From Progne subis subis (taxonomy: Eukaryota; Chordata; Aves; Passeriformes; Hirundinidae): DNA of 64,000 bases. The notes under the pieces are model-generated. The model saw only the letters and a list, made by a program, of their open reading frames with translations, was not told the DNA's origin and searched no databases. Numbering within the stretch: the stretch's first letter is position 1; each line of letters begins with the position of its first letter. Where the stretch lies: the NCBI GenBank assembly GCA_022316685.1, contig JAKJHU010001063.1, forward strand, positions 1-64,000, written 5' to 3'. The position numbers and the translations under genes are program-made. Shown here piece by piece: positions 33,770-45,474 of this stretch.

Positions 33770-34125
33770 GGCACAAGGCTGCTCTGAGTCCCGGGGCTGG
33801 ATGAGGGAAATGGTGGGGTGGGGGTGGGAAAAGTGATTGTCAGCCATGAAGGGTCATATTGATTTTCATATCTATTCAGAGTGCACGAGGAGTTTCTGAT
33901 CATCAATATCAATGGAGATTGCTGATATCAATCTATAAACAGGAAAACAAAACTAAACAGGACAAAAAATTTCCCTGCATTTTTCAAAGACATAGTGTAT
34001 TCTCTTTGAACATACTTCAATATCTGTCTAAGTAACCACATAAGAATTGAAGACTTGAAATTAAATTATTCCCAGGGGCTTGTCTTGTTTAGGGTGTTTT
34101 GAAATACTAATGAGCCTTTGGCACT
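33770..34125. repeat. Dispersed repeat, inverted relative of 3740-4115
   Basis: Landmarks tgattgtcagccatgaaggg, gctgatatcaatctataaac and attattcccaggggcttgtc are the reverse complements of words at 3740-4115 in matching order. Confidence 0.7.
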
Positions 34126-34309
34126 GAATTCCTGAACTGAAGAACTAAGACTGAGCAAGCCCTGGAGAACTAAAATTCATCAGGGAACCTCCAAGCTGCT
34201 GAGTATCCATGCTCAGCAGAGCAGAGGAATCTATTCTAAATAGATTCTAATAGATTGCTCAGCAGAGCAATCTATTTAAATTGACTACATTCCAGGGGTT
34301 TCCACCTGC

Positions 34310-34690
34310 TAAAGGACTATAAGCTCATGTGCAGGCACAGGGGCTCCATGGTGGGCATCTGAGGGGTCTCTGGGCTCCTGAGATGTTTGGCACACTCATT
34401 CACAGGGGTTCCATGGTGACATCCCAGGGTCCTTAATCTTCCTAAGGGTCATGAGGTGACAGACAGTCACAGGGCTGCACAGTGACAACAGAGGTGTCTC
34501 TACGCTGCCAAGGAGCCAATTTGTCCCAGGCAGTGGCAGGAGTCCAGTGGTGACATCCCTGTGCTCCTAAAGAACAGTGAGGTCACAGACACTCACAGGG
34601 CTCCATGGGACATCCCAGGAGTCTCAGGCTGCCAAAGAGCCGGGATGTCACAGACACTCACAGGGGTTCCTGTCATGGGCAGAGTGGGAG
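34310..34690. repeat. ~75-bp minisatellite (cacaggg-tccatgg-gacatccc)
   Basis: Five or so diverged units built from gtcacagacactcacaggg, ctccatggtgacatcccag and gtctc-ggctgccaaggagcc. Confidence 0.7.
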
Positions 34691-34970
34691 CTTCAGGCAA
34701 AGTTTATTAAAGAGGCTCCAATTGGGTCATGAGTTTCCCAACACCACAATCATACCCCAAGCTCCACCAAACCAGGACCCCCAGGCTTTCTAAATTCCTT
34801 CTGTGAGAGGAGCCTGGGAGTGCCTGGATCCAATCCCAGCCCAGACTTTGTCAAGGATTTCTGTGTAAAGGATTATACAGGTGGAATTGAACCTTTGTAC
34901 AACTTTGTTCCACAATATTAAGTATGGCAAACCAGAAGTATTTGTGCACATATAGATACGAGTGATGATG

Positions 34971-35711
34971 TGTTTGTTCCTTTTTGTCTTAAAGAATTTT
35001 CCCCCCTAAGTTTCTAAGAGACAAAGTACTGGTGCTTAGATGATACTTGACTAAAACGAAGGAGGGGGAAGATCACGTGAGTTTTGGGGCAGGAAAAGGA
35101 CAGGGGTGGGGGAGCTGGGGGTCTTTTTCTTGCTCTCAGCATCGGAGAGGATGGTCAAGCTGCGGTTTGCTATGGGAGAAGTCCACGGTAAACAGAAAGT
35201 CTGGTCCTTGGAGATGACCAATATCTGCTGGTGTGCCCAGGAATTCTGAGCTCCTTACATCTACCTGCTGGAGATGGGCCAGCCCTGCTCGGGAGTCTCA
35301 GCTTTTTCAGCTCTGCTCTCTTTTTGCTACGCTGTAGCCCCACACCCCGTACCTGCCGGGACACCCCCTCCGCCTGTCAGGGACATCCTGCTGCTCCAGC
35401 CACCAGCCTGGGAATTTCCACCATTCCAGCTTGGTGCTCCGGGGTCCCAAGAGATCAGACTACGATGGGCTTTGTGAAACAAAGCCCCTCAAGGTTCCAG
35501 GTTCTGTTTATTATTAATGCTGTAGTTGTTGTTGTTTATTTGCCTTGTTATACTTACTAGTAAAGAACTGTTATTCCCTTCCCATACCTGCGCCAGAAAA
35601 GCCCCTTTAATTTTCTAAATTATAATAACTTGCAGGGAGGGGATTGGAATTCCCCATTCCTAGAGAGGCCACACCCCTCCCTAGCAGATACCTGTCTTTC
35701 AAACAAAGACA
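34971..35711 (+). mobile_element. Solo LTR related to the ERVL provirus LTR
   Basis: On the plus strand it starts tgtttgttcc, then aaagaattttcccccctaag, comparable to the TAGAATTTTTCCCCCC block of the provirus LTR. It ends agcagatacctgtctttcaa then acaaagaca, comparable to the provirus end. An internal acttactagtaaagaactgt also matches. The flanks do not show a convincing 5-bp duplication. No internal retroviral genes adjoin it. Confidence 0.7.
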
Positions 35712-36654
35712 TTAAGATCATGATTAGACAAAAAGTTCTTAATCAGAATTATTTACCCCATAGCATAGGAACTGTAACATCTATTATAATATAGTGCTCT
35801 AGGAAGCAATTTTCAAGCGACTGTATTAAAGCAAAACCAGTTGTTCAGCAGAGATGGGTGTCTCTCCCTCAGACCAATGACCGTGGGAAAATCTCTTTCA
35901 GCTCAGTCTCAGGCAGTGACCTTGAGGGGTGTCCCCATTCCAGGGAGGAATCTCCATACCCCACCAAGAAGGGAAATGTCAGGAGATGCTGCTGGTAAAA
36001 TTTGGGACAGGGCTTTTCTAGTCTGAAGTGCTGCCCTGTCAGTCAGATGTGGCCAGGCTGTGCCAGCTCAGCAGCTCTGCAGAAGCTCTCAGTGGTGTCA
36101 CTTGGTTGTTCCTTTCTCTGGGAATTTTTCCAGCTCTGCCACAGCTTCAGCTCCTCTCAAGACGCTGAACTTGGGGATGGAGGAGTCAGGCTGTTTCAGC
36201 ATTATTCACCCAAAAGAAGCATGACCCCTCCTTCTTCATTTCCCACTGGGGGCTCTGCAAACAGAGCCTTGTTGGAGTTGTCTGAGCCCATTGCAGGCAG
36301 AGCCTCCTGCTCCAGCAGGAACTGCCTTTCCTGTGCCATGGCCAGGCCAGGTCCCGCTGCAGGAAAAGCCCCAGGCCAGCCCCAACACAGTGAAGGCCTC
36401 GGGCACAAGTGCAGAGTGCTGGGAGCTGTGCCAGGAGAGCCTGGGACACCAAAGGCACCTTGGCAGCAGCAGCTCCCTGCAGGCCATGGCCAGAAGCCTC
36501 CCTTGGCAGGCCTGGTGGCCACCACTGCAGAGCTGCTGGGGCAGGGGCTGATTTCTGCCTGGGCTCTGCCCCAGCCCACAGAGTGTGAGCTCAGCCCTGA
36601 CTCGGGCACAGCCCTTGTGCCTGGGCCCTGCAAAGCCTAAAGGTCACCTGTGCC
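35712..36654. other. Unassigned; G+C-rich part resembles receptor-module flank
   Basis: A/T-rich to about 35900, then G+C-rich with frames open on both strands and no domain. Its place before a receptor relic suggests that it is decayed receptor-module DNA. Confidence 0.3.
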
Positions 36655-36795
36655 ACCTGGTGCCCATCCCTGGATCTGCACTGTCACTTCTGGACTCGCT
36701 GGTGCCTCCAACACTGAACCCCCTCATCTAGAGCCTGAGGAACCAGGAGCGTGAGGATGCCCTGAGGAACATGACCACTCTGAGCTTTTCAGAAA
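36655..36795 (+). pseudogene. Olfactory receptor 3' fragment (TM6-TM7 loop to tail)
   Basis: Translates in part to PSLDL(A)LS, V-P-LNPLI, a stop, then SLRNQE, matching the last 40 or so codons of the receptors at 28424-29354 and 61094-62002. The tag replacing tac of PLIYSLRN is an in-frame stop. The rest of the gene is missing. Confidence 0.8.
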
Positions 36796-37039
36796 CAATT
36801 GAGTGCCTCTTTGTTTCTGCATAGCATTCAGAATGGGACTATTCCAGGCCCAGATTGTTTTGTGCCATGTGTCTTTTTGTTATTCTATTGGTTGTATTTT
36901 AATTTTCCTCTTTTTTTTTTTTTTTTTACTTTTTAATATATTAATCAAAAGGATCCCATTACCCACAGTATTGCTACATCAGCATCCCCATGCTTGTGTT
37001 AAGCAGAGACAGTAAGGAGCCATCATCACTGTGCATTTA
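36796..37039. other. A/T-rich spacer with T-run
   Basis: Contains a run of about 18 T near 36911-36927. Nothing else recognised. Confidence 0.3.
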
Positions 37040-37440
37040 TGTAAAATAAAGTGTCCTGCTCTGCCCTGTGTGTCCAAGATGCTTCCTCTGCCCTTCTCTG
37101 TCTCTGCAGGGGCAGTGCCTGTGAGCAGAGGTGGAGGGAAGAGACTCCCAGCACAGCAGCACAGCCAGGGACAATGGCCCTGGCTCTTCCCACATCTGCT
37201 CTTCCCAACTCCAGCCTCTATTTCCCAGCCCTGCTGTGGCTGTCAGGCCCGAGTGCTCTGGCAGCTTGGTCACTGTGCTGCTGCGTGTCCGTGCTGTGCC
37301 CACAGGCAGGGACAGGCCATGGGCACTGCTGGGACACAGCTGGGCTCCAGCACAGCAGCTGCAGCAGCAAAGGGATCTCCTGAGGGCAGGGCAGGAAGCT
37401 TTGCTCCCTGCATAGTCCCTCTCAGGAACAGGCCCAAGGA
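37040..37440 (+). repeat. Receptor-module downstream flank, third copy
   Basis: Shares agggacaggccatgggcact, gctggg, gagtgctctggc/gggcc and nearby wording with 29590-29960, which lies at the same place downstream of the receptor at 28424. Together with 36655-36795 it marks a third, decayed receptor module in plus orientation. Confidence 0.6.
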
Positions 37441-38379
37441 ACAGACTCTGAAGAGGCTCCTTGTGTTCCTTGTTTCCCAGGGCTCAGTGGGTGAGATCAG
37501 GGTCCCAGTGTGGCCTTCAGGGCACTCAGGGCTGGCTCAGGTTCTGCTTGTTGGTGGCCAGGGCCCATCAGATGGGGAATGGTCTGTGCTGAACCTGGCT
37601 GGGGCTCTGCAGCTGGTGCCAGGGCTGATGGCAGGGGAAGCTTTGTCTGGAGGGCCTTGGGAGCTGCCAGGAGAACACAGGGCACCTGCAGGGACAGTGT
37701 GTGCCAGGGATCAGCAGGGAGTGGAGCTCCCTGGGCGCAGGCCTGGCCAGGGTGGGCTCACCCGGATCAAGGACTGAATGTGTGCTGTGAGCCAGGAGAG
37801 CTCTGCAGCCCCAGGGGACACAGCAGGCACAGGGAAAGGAGTCTGGGCACGGGCTGGTCTGACCCTCAGGGAACTTCCCCAGGAGGATGCAGGGCAGCCC
37901 CAAGGCCGTGGGGCAGCCCTGGAACAAGGCAGGCACCTCTGAGCAGCCTCCATGGCCCCAGCAGAGCCTGTGGCGAGGGGGTCAGTGCAGGGAGCAGCAT
38001 CAGCTGCCTCTGTCTCCAGCCTGAGCAGCAGAGCCCAGCAGAGGCAGCCCAGGGCCCCGGGCAGCACAGCCCCGTGCTCTGCAGAGCAGCAGCCCCAGCT
38101 CGGGGCTGTGGGCAGCAGGGCAGGGGCTGCAGCAATGGCTGCTCAGGCCAGCACAGACGTGTTCCCCTGGCAAAGGCTCTGTGGGCAGCTGGCATGTGCC
38201 AGGAGCAGAGCAGGAGCCCGTGGCTGTGCAGAGGAGCCCTGGCCAGAGGCTGCCCTGTCCCTGGGCAGCAGGAGCTGCCTGAGGAGCCCCGGGGCCAACT
38301 CTGTGCTGCTGTGCTGGGCAGCGGGGCTGGCCCTGGGGCTGCACGAGCTGCCTGAGCTGAGCATGTCCTGAGCATTCCA
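37441..38379. other. Unassigned G+C-rich DNA
   Basis: Long frames on both strands (e.g. 37510-38355) have low-complexity Ala/Gly/Gln/Cys content with no domain. Taken as composition effects. Confidence 0.35.
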
Positions 38380-38948
38380 GACACAGAGTGGCTGTCCCTG
38401 ACCTCCAGTGCCTCCAGTTCCTGCTGCAGGGCCAGACAGGTCTGGGCTGCTCTGCAGGGCTGGGGCAGGGAGAGGAAAACCATGGACCCTTGATTATGAG
38501 AGTCCCTGCATTGTCAGAATGATCTCCTTGGTTCCATGAGTCTCCACAGCGTCACACTGGTCCCTTGGTTCCATTTGCCCCACAGTGTCACTATGGTCCC
38601 TTGGTCACACCAGGCCCCGCAGTGTCACAAGCACCTTTGGTTCTCTGGGGCCTGCTGTGTCCATTTTGCAGGTGAGCAGGGTCAGCACGCAAAACTGACA
38701 CACACCTAAGGAATAATGTAATTTACATAATGCAGAACTGCAAAGAATCACAAAAGGAGAAGCTCAGCAATTCACCCAAACATCACTATCAAAGATTGCC
38801 TGCAGTGATTAAGAAAGATCCATCACCAGTTACGATGTTGCCACCCACATTCACCATCAGCAGTGGGAAGCTTTCATAGCCAGGGACTAAAGAGCCTCTC
38901 CCAACAACTGGGAATTCCTGCTGGTATGTCCAACTTTACAGGCAATGA
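38380..38948 (+). repeat. Direct duplication, copy 1
   Basis: Matches 40515-41260 in the same order: cagttcctgctgcagggccag, the TGTCAC minisatellite, gtgagcagggtcagcac, agattgcctgcagtgattaa, gaaga and tgggaattcctgc. It ends where the next LTR begins. Confidence 0.8.
38505..38660. repeat. TGTCACAATGG minisatellite, locus 4
   Basis: About four units, inside the direct duplication (aatgatctccttggttccat, cacagtgtcactatggtccc). Confidence 0.8.
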
Positions 38949-38949
38949 G

Positions 38950-39425
38950 GTGGGTAAGAAAACCGCGGGAAACTAGGCAAGAAAACAGTAACCCATACTA
39001 TAAGGCTTTTAGAGCAGGTATCTGTTTATTCGACATCAGGACTGAGGGGGATAGATCCACCACAAACTCATTTGTGTGTCCTTCACACAGTACTAGCTTT
39101 TATACTTTTTTTTTTTTTTTTTTTATGTTCTCATTATACTTTCCAAACCTTCATATTGTACCTATTTTCTAATCACATGTTTATGTAAGCCCTGTAGTAT
39201 AAGCGTGGTCTGTGCAAAGGGTGCTCATCACCTCCTGGTGGTTCTTTGGTGAAGGCTCAGAAAACTTCCTGGGGCTTGAACTTATTACCCCTGCTTCCTG
39301 CAAATGCTCTCTAAGATTGCCTGCTCAAATAGCCAGGGGTCAGCTGTTTGCATTACTTGGTCATGTTGGACACTGGCCCACTGCCAGGCACCCACAAGAG
39401 TCCTTCACTCGTCCTCCCCTGACAC
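38950..39425 (-). mobile_element. Probable solo LTR, class II-like
   Basis: Right edge ...cccctgacaca. The minus strand has an AATAAA signal followed by CAGATACC near 39030 and a T-run at 39104-39124. It sits exactly where the direct duplication copy 1 is cut. The left edge and target duplication are unclear. Confidence 0.5.
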
Positions 39426-39454
39426 AGCTGGGCAGAGAAGGAAAAAAATATTAA

Positions 39455-40330
39455 CAAACACTTCATGAGTGAGTTAAGGACAAGGAGAAATACTTCAAAT
39501 GCAAAAAAGGCTAAAGTTGCAAAGTGAATTTTATTACTAACAGAATCAGAGGAGAATAATCAGAGGTAAAAGAAACCCTTAAAACACCTTTTTTCCACCC
39601 AGCTCCTCCCTCCTTCCCTTGGCAGCACAGAGAGACAGGGCATGGGAGTTTTTCTTTCATCTAGAGATTTTCTTCTGCTCTGGGAGAGGAGTCCTTCCCC
39701 CATGTGGCCATGGAGCCCTCCCACTGGATACAGTTCTCCATGAAACTGCCCCAGCGTGGGTCCACTCTCACGAGCAGCAGCCCTACCGCACCTGCTGCAA
39801 CGTGAGTCCCTCCCACGGGCACACAGTCCTCCCAAACTGCTGCAGCATGGGGCTCTCCTCCCACGGGGTGCAGTCCTCCAAGGACAGGCTGCTCCAGCCT
39901 GGAAGCAGGGCCCCCTCTCTCCACCGGGTCTCCCACTGGATCACAGCCTCATCCAGGCATCCACCCGCTCTGGGATGGGCACCTCCCCAGGGCTGTGGGT
40001 GGATCTCTGCATCCCCATGGATCCCATGGGCTGAGAGTGGATCTCTGCATCCCATGGATCCCCATGGGCTGAGAGTGGATCTCTGCATCCCCATGGATCC
40101 CCATGGGCTGAGAGTGGATCTCTGCATCTCCCATGGATACCCGTGGTGCCCCTGCCGCCAAAAACCAGACTGTGCAAAACCAACACAGCTTGTTCTGCTA
40201 AATTTGCTGATTTCTGAAAAGACCTTCATTCCCATTCCTTGTTACAAGGTAACTATTTCTTTCTACACAGCTACAGCTTTTTGCACAGTTCAAGCATTAT
40301 CTTGTTGCCTCGGCATCAGGGCCCATCAGG
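39455..40330 (-). mobile_element. Solo LTR, ERVL-like, related to 4912-6105
   Basis: Starts around cttcatgagtgagttaagga, like 4926-4945. It shares the order gggagaggag, ctcccactggatcacagcct and gtggatctctgcatcccc. Edges are approximate. A 303-codon plus-strand frame across it is low-complexity LTR sequence. Confidence 0.6.
39985..40145. repeat. ~40-bp tandem repeat inside LTR
   Basis: Four units of gagagtggatctctgcatcc, then ccatggatccccatgggct, with minor length differences. Confidence 0.85.
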
Positions 40331-40514
40331 CTGAGTCTGACCTGTCCTTTCTCCAAGCTGCAAACAGAACCTGCCCCCAGCCAGTGCCCTGCAAACAGGC
40401 AGGGTTCTGTAGGGCCAGGGAGAGTGCACAGAGATTTGGGGTCTGTGAGTGCTGGCAGGGAGAGATCAGGCACAGGGAAACACCTGCAGGGGGAAAATCT
40501 CCAGGAAGCAGAGA

Positions 40515-41260
40515 GAGTCCCTGTCCCTGAGCCCCATGGCCTCCAGTCCCTGCTGCAGGGCCAGACCTGACTCTGCTGCTCTCTGGGGCTGGGACAGGGG
40601 CAGGGAGAGTCTGGACTCTGCAGTGCCAGCCAGAGGAAAGCAATGGACCTTTGGGTATACAGGTCCCTGCAGTGTCACAATGGTCTCCATGGTTCCATGA
40701 GGCCATGAAGAGGAAAAATGGCTGTGGATTCCTTGGGGCCCGCAATGTAACAATTTCATCCTGGTTCCATGAGACCACAAAGCGTCACTATGGTCCACTT
40801 GGTTTCATGAGGTCCTGCAGTGCCACAATGGCCCCTCGGTTCTAAGAGGTCCTGAAATGGCAGAGAGGTGTCCTTGGTGACAGAGTGACACAAGTGACCC
40901 TTGGTCACACCAGGCCCCGCAGTGTCACACGGCACCTTTGGTTCTGTGGGGCCGCAGTGTCTGTTGCTGGTGAGCAGGGTCAGCACCAAAGACACAGACA
41001 CAAAGTTCAGGAATTCTGTGATTTATTATAATGCAAAAGTGCAAAGACTCGCCAAAAAAGAAGCTCAGCAATGCACCCAATCATCACTACCAAAGATTGC
41101 CTGCAGTGATTAAGAAAGAGACAGCACCAGGTCCCCTCAGACTTTCCCATCACCCACATCCACACATCAGCTGGGGGAAGCTGTCCCAGCCAAGGACTGC
41201 AGAGCCACTGGACACTGGGAATTCCTGCAGGTGCCTCCAGCCCCAGGTGAGGCTCCAACC
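40515..41260 (+). repeat. Direct duplication, copy 2
   Basis: Same order of landmarks as 38380-38948, and continues further right (gtgcctccagccccaggtga). AATAAA appears at 41291 just beyond. Confidence 0.8.
40655..40960. repeat. TGTCACAATGG minisatellite, locus 5
   Basis: About eight units within the direct duplication, more than in copy 1. Confidence 0.8.
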
Positions 41261-41639
41261 TGGCTGTGAGAGGGCCCAGCTCTGACAGTGCTGAATAAAC
41301 AAACTGACAGCACTTCTAGTGCAGGAACATCTGCTTTCATTCTCTCTGGGTTTCACCCAAAGCCTGGCGGGGCTCAAGGAGGAACCAAGGGAGTTGACTT
41401 TGATCCAAACTCCCGACAAGGCCAGATGTCAGATTTCATGGCCTTGTCCAGTTTCTAAACACAGAAATGTCAATCCATGTTTTACTAATGAGTGGATACA
41501 CCTATCACAGCTCTAATGACCATGCATATTTCGTTAATGAGCAGATACAAAGATAACCTTTGGTTGGAAGGTTCATCCAGAGGTCTCCTTTGGCTCAGGG
41601 CCTGTTGTTCAGGCCTCACTCAGGGCCTGTTGTCCAGGC
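41261..41639. other. Unassigned spacer
   Basis: One short duplicated phrase, ctcagggcctgttg-tcaggcc, occurs twice at 41595-41640. No gene signal. Confidence 0.3.
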
Positions 41640-41757
41640 CTTGGAACTTGAGGGACGTGGTTTAGTGCTGGGCTTGACACTGCGCATGAGCGGCTGGACT
41701 CCATGAGCTCAGAGGTCTTTCCCAACAGAAAGGATTCCATAATTCCAGGATTCCATC
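41640..41757 (+). mobile_element. CR1 LINE 3' end fragment
   Basis: Tail-type wording: ttgagggacgtggtttagtg, gctggactccatgagctcag and aggtctttcccaac, then a short ccataattccaggattcc repeat. Confidence 0.75.
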
Positions 41758-42960
41758 TGCTGGATTCAGCCAGGTCCATGTTAGCAGCATTGCTTTGCTC
41801 AAAACATTTCCTCTTGCTCAGCTCTTGAGGCCTAAGGCTTCAGCTCCTTCAGCTCCTGGTGCTGAGCCGCTCACACTGAACGAGACAACTCAGAGAAGAA
41901 TACAGTTCATGCAATTCCTTCTGGGACACTGAGAGGGGAGGCTGAGAAAACAGGAGCATGTTTGGTGTGGCCTCCTCTCTGCCCTTCACACCTTTCAGCA
42001 CTTTGAAGCAGCCAAGAGCTTTCTCCAAGAGTGCAATGAAGCAGCTGTTCCTGCTCCCAGGTCTGGCTCTTCCCAGTCTCTGACCTTGCCTGCTTTTGTC
42101 CTCTTGCTGTGCCTCTGTGCCCCCTGTGCTCGGTGCTGCTGCCCAGCACTGTGGAACTGGCACAGATCCAGGGGTCGAGACCCTCCTTTCTCTGCCCTTG
42201 GAGCTGCCTGCTCACAGCAGCCTTTTCCATCTGGAAGCTGCACGTGGAGAGGGAGTCCCCACCTCTGTTCCTTGCACAACCCCTGGAGCCCAGGGCTGCC
42301 ATCTCAAGTCCCTGCTGGCCCTGAGGGCTCCCAGGTGCCTCAGGCTGCTGTGACACCAGTGCACACGGGAGGGAAGAGTGGCAGGGGCTGTGCTGAAAGT
42401 CAGCTCCATGTGCTGCTGCTGCTGCTGCTGTGGGGGTCATTTGTGCAGCCGTGCCCCAGAGTGAGGGATCAGATCCAGGCACTGCTGCTGCTCCCTGGGG
42501 ATCAGCCACCATTTGCTTGTTGCTGTCAGGGCCAGCAGAAGCGGTGGCTGGAGCAGCGGGTGCTGACAGTGCCCCAAGGCCCGGGCTGGAGGGGTCCCTG
42601 GGCTGGGGCTGGCAGGGAGCTGCCCCTTGTTCTCCCTCTGCCTCCCGCAGAGCTGGGCCGGGCACAAGTGGGGCAGCACAGCAAACAGGGAGCCTGCCAG
42701 TCTCTTCCAGCCCTGTCTGCTCACAGTTTGGGCCTTGGAGCTTCAGGTGGGCAAAGGCAGCTGCTTCTGCTCCCTCTGTGTGTCCCGTGTTCAGCAGTGC
42801 TGCTCCATCAGTCTGTGCCCAGCAGTGGGGAAAAGCCTCAGCCCTGCAGGGCCAGGAGGTGCTGGGATCTGCGTGAGCAGCTCAGTCAGTGGGATGGCAG
42901 CTGCTCTACACAGGAACCAGGAGCAGAGGACATGACTTTTTTAGGATGTGTTTCTGTTTA
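41758..42960. other. Unassigned, largely G+C-rich DNA
   Basis: A 345-codon plus frame (42086-43123) and a 252-codon minus frame (42665-41907) overlap each other and show only Ser/Pro/Gln-rich composition, with a ctg run at 42413-42432. No domain, so not called as genes. Confidence 0.35.
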
Positions 42961-43077
42961 TAAAAACAAAACAAAACAAAACAAAAACAAACAGAAACAG
43001 AACACAACAACAACAACAACAATCAAAAAAAAACAAACAAAACAAACAAAAACAAACAAACAAACCAGAAAAAATGA
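42961..43077. repeat. (AAAAC)n / (AAC)n simple repeat
   Basis: Continuous aaaac, aac and aaac units on the plus strand. Confidence 0.95.
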
Positions 43078-44029
43078 AAGCAAAAAACTGCCAGAAAATG
43101 TGTTGTTTAAAGTTCTTCTGTAACTTTGGATTAAGAAAAAGGAAACTGATATTTTGAAATGAGAACTCAGTTACTTACTTTGTAAATGCGCTGGTGACAA
43201 GGATCCATCATCTGCTTCTTTTGAGATTTGGGGATTTTTCCAATATTGAGTTATTTTAAATTGTGGTTGAAGCAACAGGAAACTGAAATATGGATTGTGC
43301 ATGACAGTGTCTTGACTGTAAAAATATTACAGTTTGAAACTTGGATGTAAAGTATTGCAAATGAAATTTCAAAATCCCAATGCATTGTGTGACAGCAGCT
43401 TTTCCTCGAGGATGTGCGGCAACACAAAGACTTCATCAGGGGGTGGGGGGCTTGGGGCTTTGTCCTGTGCCCCTCTGAATGTCATGAAACAGGACTTAAC
43501 CTGCCACCAGCCCAGGTCACCTTCTGCCACCGCAGCTCCTTGGACCTTGTGTCCCCCAGAGCAGACACAAAGTGTTTCTGCTGCACCCCCCATAGCATAA
43601 ATCCACTGAGAGCTGGGATTTTCCCAAGGCTTGTCTCCATTGTGCCATATTCCTAAAGAACCAGCAGCTCATCCTGATGAATATGGCGAGTTACACGGAT
43701 GGTTGTCAGCTCCATTTCCTGCCTAGAAATCCTGAAACTGCTTCTGAATGCTGCTCCCTTCAGCTCTTGGACACCTATTCACACAGAGTTGGGAAAAAAA
43801 ATCCCCTGGCCACCAGCTTACAAGTGAGTTATGCCAAAGTTAGAGCTCTGTGGGAAATCTCTATATTCTTATCCTTTTAATATATCTATAGGAGGGGGTG
43901 TGCACTGATGTGTCTTGTATAGAAAGGAAGGAGTGTGCAAGCAACGTGACTGACACTTTCACTCTCAGTGTTCATTCCATATCCATGAGGACAAGGACAT
44001 TGTGGAAAACCTTACACAGACAAACCCTT
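43078..44029. other. Unassigned spacer
   Basis: A/T-rich to about 43430 and mixed afterwards. No element recognised. Confidence 0.3.
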
Positions 44030-44233
44030 CTGTCCATGGATACAGAGACATCCAAGAGCCCCTGGCACACACAGACCCTTCTATCCATGGATACAGAGAC
44101 ATGCAAGAGCCCCTGGCACACACAGACCCTTCTATCCATGGATACAGAGACATGCAAGAGCCCCTGGCACACACAGACCCTTCTATCCATGGATACAGAG
44201 ACATGCAAGAGCCCCTGGCACACACAGACCCTT
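44030..44233. repeat. Exact 51-bp tandem repeat, four copies
   Basis: Unit begins tccatggatacagagacatg and continues with caagagcccctggcacacac, then agacccttcta. Copies 2-4 are identical as read; copy 1 differs by a couple of bases. 51 is a multiple of three, so frames stay open on both strands and encode a 17-residue repeat (HGYRDMQEPLAHTDPSI on plus). Near-identity implies recent homogenisation or slippage. Confidence 0.95.
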
Positions 44234-45474
44234 TCCCCACAAGCTGCAGGACATGAGAACACAACCCTTGCAACACTGACTGCAAGCCACAGCTCTGGGT
44301 GCTCCCCATGAAGCTCAGCTCTGGCACCACTGTCTGCCCCAGGCTCCAGGGGATGCAGTGGGAGCCCGGCTGGGCTCTGCCCTGGGGCCATCCTGCAGGC
44401 AGAGCTGGAAACAGGGAGCATTTAGGTGCCACAAACAGCCAAGCCAGGGGCGCAGGGCAGCTGCTCCAGCCCGGACTGCACTGCTGTGTGCTGTGCTCTG
44501 GGGCTGGGCTCTGCGCAGAGGGGACTGCACTGGTGTGTGCCAGAGGAGACAAAGAAGCTTCAGCTTTAGTCTAACTGAGCTGGTGGGTGAGCTGGGAAGA
44601 GTGGGGAGGCTCAGGGGGATTCACAGAGCTCATGCTGCTGGAAGGATGAGGAAAAGGGAGAGGGAACTCAGCAGTGAGGAGAGCTGAGGGCTGGAGAGCA
44701 GCTCTGAATGACACTAAAATGCCACTGTACCTCTGAGACATTGCTGTTCTTCAGCCAGGGACAGGATGAGTCCCTAAGCCTGGGACTCGGTCTCCCTCAT
44801 GGTGAGGGGCATCAAGGAAGGCAACAGTGTGATGGAGACTGCGATGGGCTGGGAACTCACTGGGGGAAAGGAGGGAGCAGTTGTGAAGTAAAAGGCAGCT
44901 GGGGGAGAGAACTGTTCAGTGAAGGGCTGAGCTACAGCTTGAGCATGCTGAAAAATGTCATTTAGGGTCACCCTAGATTGATTTCATTTCACAAGGTATT
45001 GAAAAGGTTTAATTTAGGGGGGTGTCATGTTTTCCCTTGGAGATGTACATCTCCAAACTTGAGCAGCCAAAATGCTCAAGCAAGTCTCTGCTGCAGGTCA
45101 CACCGTTTCTTCTTTGGCTGATTCCGGCCCGGTGCTGAGCTCCAGCAGAGCCCTGGCAGAGCCCAGAGCAGCCTCAGCATCCGCAGAGCCCGGCTGCAAG
45201 GAGAGAAAGCAGAAACCGCCCATCAGCTGAAGGCTCCTGTGCCCTTGTCCCAGCCGCCCGCGGTGCCCAGGCCATGCTGGCCGTGCTCAGAGCGGTGCCC
45301 AAAGCTGCCCATCATTGCTGCCTTTGGCAGCAGAGCAGGAGGGCAGGACATGTGCCCAGCCTGCAGCCAGCCACGGCACATCCACCTCCTCAGCAGCTGC
45401 CCAGAGCAGGATGCTCCTGTGCTCGCTGCCATCTCCCAAAAGCTCTTATCCCACCCATGCCAAGAAGATGGGGA
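44234..45474. other. Spacer; right part resembles a PIM-gene intron
   Basis: 45270-45420 matches the intron at 46790-46930 of the next kinase copy (gcccaggccatgctgg, tgctcagag, cctcctcagcagctgcc, cagagcaggatgctc). The left part has no assigned feature. Confidence 0.45.

Noticed and set aside
37510..38355. 281-codon plus-strand frame
   Set aside because: Composition-driven; overlapping frames on both strands and no motif.
39619..40530. 303-codon plus-strand frame
   Set aside because: Covers an LTR and its internal ~40-bp tandem repeat; no protein family.
42086..43123. 345-codon plus-strand frame
   Set aside because: Gln/Leu/Pro-rich with no domain, ends in an AAAAC simple repeat, overlaps a long minus frame.
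44030..44233. CRISPR-like regular array
   Set aside because: Repeats are head to tail with no unique spacers, in a vertebrate genome; it is a minisatellite.
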